Below are positions 6,367 to 8,486 of a stretch of 8,486 nt of DNA, in pieces. This DNA is from Chloroflexota bacterium (GTDB taxonomy: Bacteria; Chloroflexota; Anaerolineae; Promineifilales; Promineifilaceae). Both the position numbers and the translations under genes were made by a program. The stretch spans positions 1 through 8,486 of the forward strand of contig QQUD01000551.1 of NCBI GenBank assembly GCA_008501785.1. Reading direction: 5' to 3'. How positions within the stretch are numbered: position 1 is the first letter of the stretch; each line of letters opens with the position of its first letter. The notes below the pieces were generated by a model, which did no database searches, was not told the origin of the DNA, and was given only the letters and a program-made list of their open reading frames with translations.

Positions 6367-8486
6367 ATGCCAATTGAACAAACTGTTGTATGGACGGCAT
6401 TACCGAATGGAACGGCCGTTACCGGCACGGCCATATCGGAACCAGTCGCTCGTTTATCTGTTTTTGTATCGCCACGATTGCGACTGGCAAGCAGCGATGG
6501 CGATACGCTTGCGCCATTTGCTGACTTTCTCAACTGGCCGGAAACGGTGAGCAATATTGCCCGGTTTGCGGTTGTGTTTGACACAGGCGAAACTGTTGAA
6601 TCACGACCCGTTGACCCTTCGCCGCTGCAAGCTTCGTTGTGGAAGGCGTTGTTTGATGATGAGACGTTTGTACGGCCGTTTTCATTCAACGATTACACCA
6701 ATCAATTTGTCATCTCATATCCAGCACAATTGGTGATGGGGCATATCAAACAAATGTATCAGACGGTCGGTGTGCAGAGTTTTCGGGGACTGCCGCCTAA
6801 ATATGTCTATCGGGGCGAAACCTTGCCAGAAGAATTGCAGGGATGGTTGGATGATGTAGGGCTGCCGTGGGATGCTCGCCGAGCGCGTGCTTTGCGCCAG
6901 CAGTTAATTGATGCCCAACAACAAGGTGGAACGAGTGCGGTAATTGGTGTTCCGACTGCGACACCTACCCCTGCAAACCGTCGGGCCGCCTTCCAAAAGA
7001 TGCTGCTTTTTCATTCGCCATTTATAGACCCCAGCAGCACAGATACAGATTTTGTCGCGCCCCCAAACCCACCGCCGCTTCCAGAAACGGAAGGTGATTT
7101 TAAGGAAACGCTCGATTTTCATCAGGCGATTGCTTCATTGGGTGATTATCCGCCGATTATGAGACATTTGGGTTTGGTGATTGATCTGGAGATATTGCAA
7201 AGCGAAATTCCGCCAAATGCAACGCGTGTGCAAGTGATACCGGAGTGGATATCTGCCTTGGGTGCTGCCAGCACGGATCAGTCGAATTGGACGGCGTTTG
7301 TGAGAGAAAACGGCCGTTTCGCTGCCGCCTCCCGCACTCCAGACACACCTCTGGTTGATGATGGTCTTTTGACCCTGAATCCAAATCGCTATGGATTGAT
7401 GCAGGTCGATGTGGATGGGGCGGCCATCAAAGCCAACCAATTTGCTGTGAGCTTGAATCATGAAACGTCTTTGAGTAGTGACGACACACCAGAAGAATCA
7501 GGAGTCCCTGCGCTGCGAACGACAGGTTTATCCTTACTCGAAAATGGCCTGGAAAATCAACTGATTGCGCATTTTGCAAACACAAAGCAGTTGAACCAGG
7601 AACTCGAAGGTGGCGTACCACCAACATTGTTTGCCGAAGATTTAGTGCGTGGGTATCGTGTGGACGTGTGGCATTCACTAACCGAAAAGTGGCATTCATT
7701 GTGCCTACGGGTGGGTGATTATCTGTTTGTAGACAGCGGTACGAATTTAACGAAGTTGGAAGATGAGGGATTTACGCAAATGGGGATGACCAGCGCTGCT
7801 GAACCAGCAGAAGGTGCGCCTCCTGTGAATGACGATGTTAAGGTGCATGAATCACTCTTTCGCTGGGATGGGTGGAGTTTGGTGGCGCCGCGTCCAGGAA
7901 AGGCGATTAACCGCAGTGAAGACCCTGACGATCCGCCTGAAATTCCAGACAACGATCCGTTGACTCCATTCCATTTGAAGACGCAGTTTAAACCCGCTGA
8001 TTTTTCGCTGCCCCGGCTGCGCTTTGGCGCTGGCTACCGACTGCGGGTGCGTGTGGCCGACATTGCGGGAAATGGGGAAACGCTGGAAGCTGCCCCGGAG
8101 ACATACACGATTCCGCTGCCAGATCAGCCGCCGATGCACTATTTGCGTTTTGAGCCGGTGGATGTTCCACAACTGGCTCCGCGCCAGCCGTTGACAGACA
8201 ATGCAGGTGAGTCAATAGCCCGATTGGTGATTCGTTCGTTTAACAATTCGCCGGAAAAAGATACGCAGGCAACGATGGAAACTGCCGAGCGGCATGTGGC
8301 CCCACCGCGCACGAGCCAATTGATGCTGGAAACGCACGGGGCTTTTGATGGAGAAGACGGCCGTTTACGCGACGAAAATGCCATCTACAACTTTATTGCC
8401 ACACGGGACAAACCGGTCGATTCAGACGATACCGATGAAACCGTTATCCCCGCGAAGCAGATGTTGGTAAACTATTTGCCCGAGCC
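6367..8486 (+). CDS. Large uncharacterised protein, 3' partial (first 706 aa)
   Basis: The frame from ATG 6367 stays open to the right edge, 706 full codons, so the true protein is longer. I do not recognise a named family. No signal peptide or transmembrane helix is visible at the N-terminus. In order: a beta-rich start with SVFVSPRL (31-38) and NWPETV (Trp57); a helical, charged stretch from about 153 to 188; two proline-rich linkers (TPTP at 199-202, PPNPPPLP at 232-239); an acidic, Asn/Asp-rich middle; a twice-repeated Trp-His-Ser-Leu (435-438 and 442-445) in GYRVDVWHSLTEKWHSLC; RWDGW at 499-503; and LRFGAGYRLRVRVADIAGN at 551-569. The last resembles an immunoglobulin/fibronectin-like edge strand ending in the 'D-x-AGN' turn seen in many extracellular beta-sandwich domains. 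Only one cysteine (446) was noticed. It shares strand, style and probably transcript with the 996-aa gene, so the two products may act together; that is inference. Confidence 0.88.
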   Translation, partial: MPIEQTVVWTALPNGTAVTGTAISEPVARLSVFVSPRLRLASSDGDTLAPFADFLNWPETVSNIARFAVVFDTGETVESRPVDPSPLQASLWKALFDDETFVRPFSFNDYTNQFVISYPAQLVMGHIKQMYQTVGVQSFRGLPPKYVYRGETLPEELQGWLDDVGLPWDARRARALRQQLIDAQQQGGTSAVIGVPTATPTPANRRAAFQKMLLFHSPFIDPSSTDTDFVAPPNPPPLPETEGDFKETLDFHQAIASLGDYPPIMRHLGLVIDLEILQSEIPPNATRVQVIPEWISALGAASTDQSNWTAFVRENGRFAAASRTPDTPLVDDGLLTLNPNRYGLMQVDVDGAAIKANQFAVSLNHETSLSSDDTPEESGVPALRTTGLSLLENGLENQLIAHFANTKQLNQELEGGVPPTLFAEDLVRGYRVDVWHSLTEKWHSLCLRVGDYLFVDSGTNLTKLEDEGFTQMGMTSAAEPAEGAPPVNDDVKVHESLFRWDGWSLVAPRPGKAINRSEDPDDPPEIPDNDPLTPFHLKTQFKPADFSLPRLRFGAGYRLRVRVADIAGNGETLEAAPETYTIPLPDQPPMHYLRFEPVDVPQLAPRQPLTDNAGESIARLVIRSFNNSPEKDTQATMETAERHVAPPRTSQLMLETHGAFDGEDGRLRDENAIYNFIATRDKPVDSDDTDETVIPAKQMLVNYLPE

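Larger units (their letters stand above)
95..8364. repeat. Dispersed palindrome ACGGCCGT, 12 copies
   Basis: Copies start at 95, 814, 1078, 1489, 2326, 3323, 3853, 4615, 6412, 6672, 7310 and 8357. Six extend to the 10-mer AACGGCCGTT (from 813, 1077, 2325, 3852, 6411 and 7309), and 11 of 12 are followed by a second T. Chance expectation for one 8-mer in this length is about 0.13. All copies lie in genes, in all three frames: Asn/Asp-Gly-Arg five times, Thr-Ala-Val five times, Arg-Pro-Phe twice. The signal is thus in the DNA, not in a protein motif. Every CGGCCG in the window lies in this context. Confidence 0.85.

Noticed and set aside
6308..6550. 80-codon + strand frame starting in the hairpin between the large genes
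   Set aside because: Its ATG lies next to the inner stem with no Shine-Dalgarno, and it overlaps the better-supported ATG at 6367 in another frame.
95..8364. Reading the palindrome copies as cyanobacterial HIP1 or as a mobile repeat such as a MITE
   Set aside because: HIP1 is GCGATCGC, which I did not see here. The copies share only 8-10 bp, no flanking sequence and no target duplications, so they are not copies of an element.
3291..8486. The two large ORFs as one gene split by a frameshift or stop
   Set aside because: Each has its own well-spaced Shine-Dalgarno and ATG, and an 85-nt structured gap separates them. The first protein ends without a cut motif.

Overview
The window holds four genes, all on the + strand, read from a genome of moderate GC (about half by eye, not computed). 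They fall into two blocks. The first is housekeeping: the 3' end of a Nudix-type hydrolase gene, then after a 21-nt gap a complete phosphoenolpyruvate carboxylase (PEPC) gene of 935 residues with every catalytic motif intact. The second is of unknown function: a complete 996-residue protein, then an 85-nt gap, then a further large protein whose frame is open for 706 codons and runs off the right edge. No tRNA, rRNA, CRISPR array, insertion sequence or integrase gene was seen.

The two blocks are separated by 287 nt of non-coding DNA (3004-3290). It begins with a stem-loop over the PEPC stop codon. A near-consensus promoter (TTGACA-16-TATGAT) overlaps the right arm of that stem-loop. A leader of about 240 nt follows, and its last 115 nt can be drawn as three nearly adjoining hairpins, the last of which buries the AGGAGG ribosome-binding site of the 996-aa gene. 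The gap between the two large genes holds another long hairpin, a 15-bp imperfect outer stem with an inner stem, ending 7 nt before the next Shine-Dalgarno. The block therefore looks like a separately promoted operon with folded RNA ahead of both start codons.

The two large proteins show no signal peptide, no convincing transmembrane helix and no catalytic motif I can name. Both look rich in beta strands, with Trp/Gly/Pro-containing motifs and acidic or proline-rich linkers. They read as large structural or surface-binding proteins, possibly partners in one assembly, but the sequence gives no function.

A DNA-level signal runs through all four genes. The palindrome ACGGCCGT occurs 12 times in 8.5 kb (about 0.13 expected for a random 8-mer), in all three reading frames, and every CGGCCG in the window lies inside it. 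This resembles the way HIP1 is over-represented in cyanobacteria, with a different sequence.

The organism cannot be fixed from this window. It is a bacterium with standard sigma-70-like promoter and Shine-Dalgarno signals. A Chloroflexota-type genome is my best guess from the general look of the proteins, but that is a weak inference.
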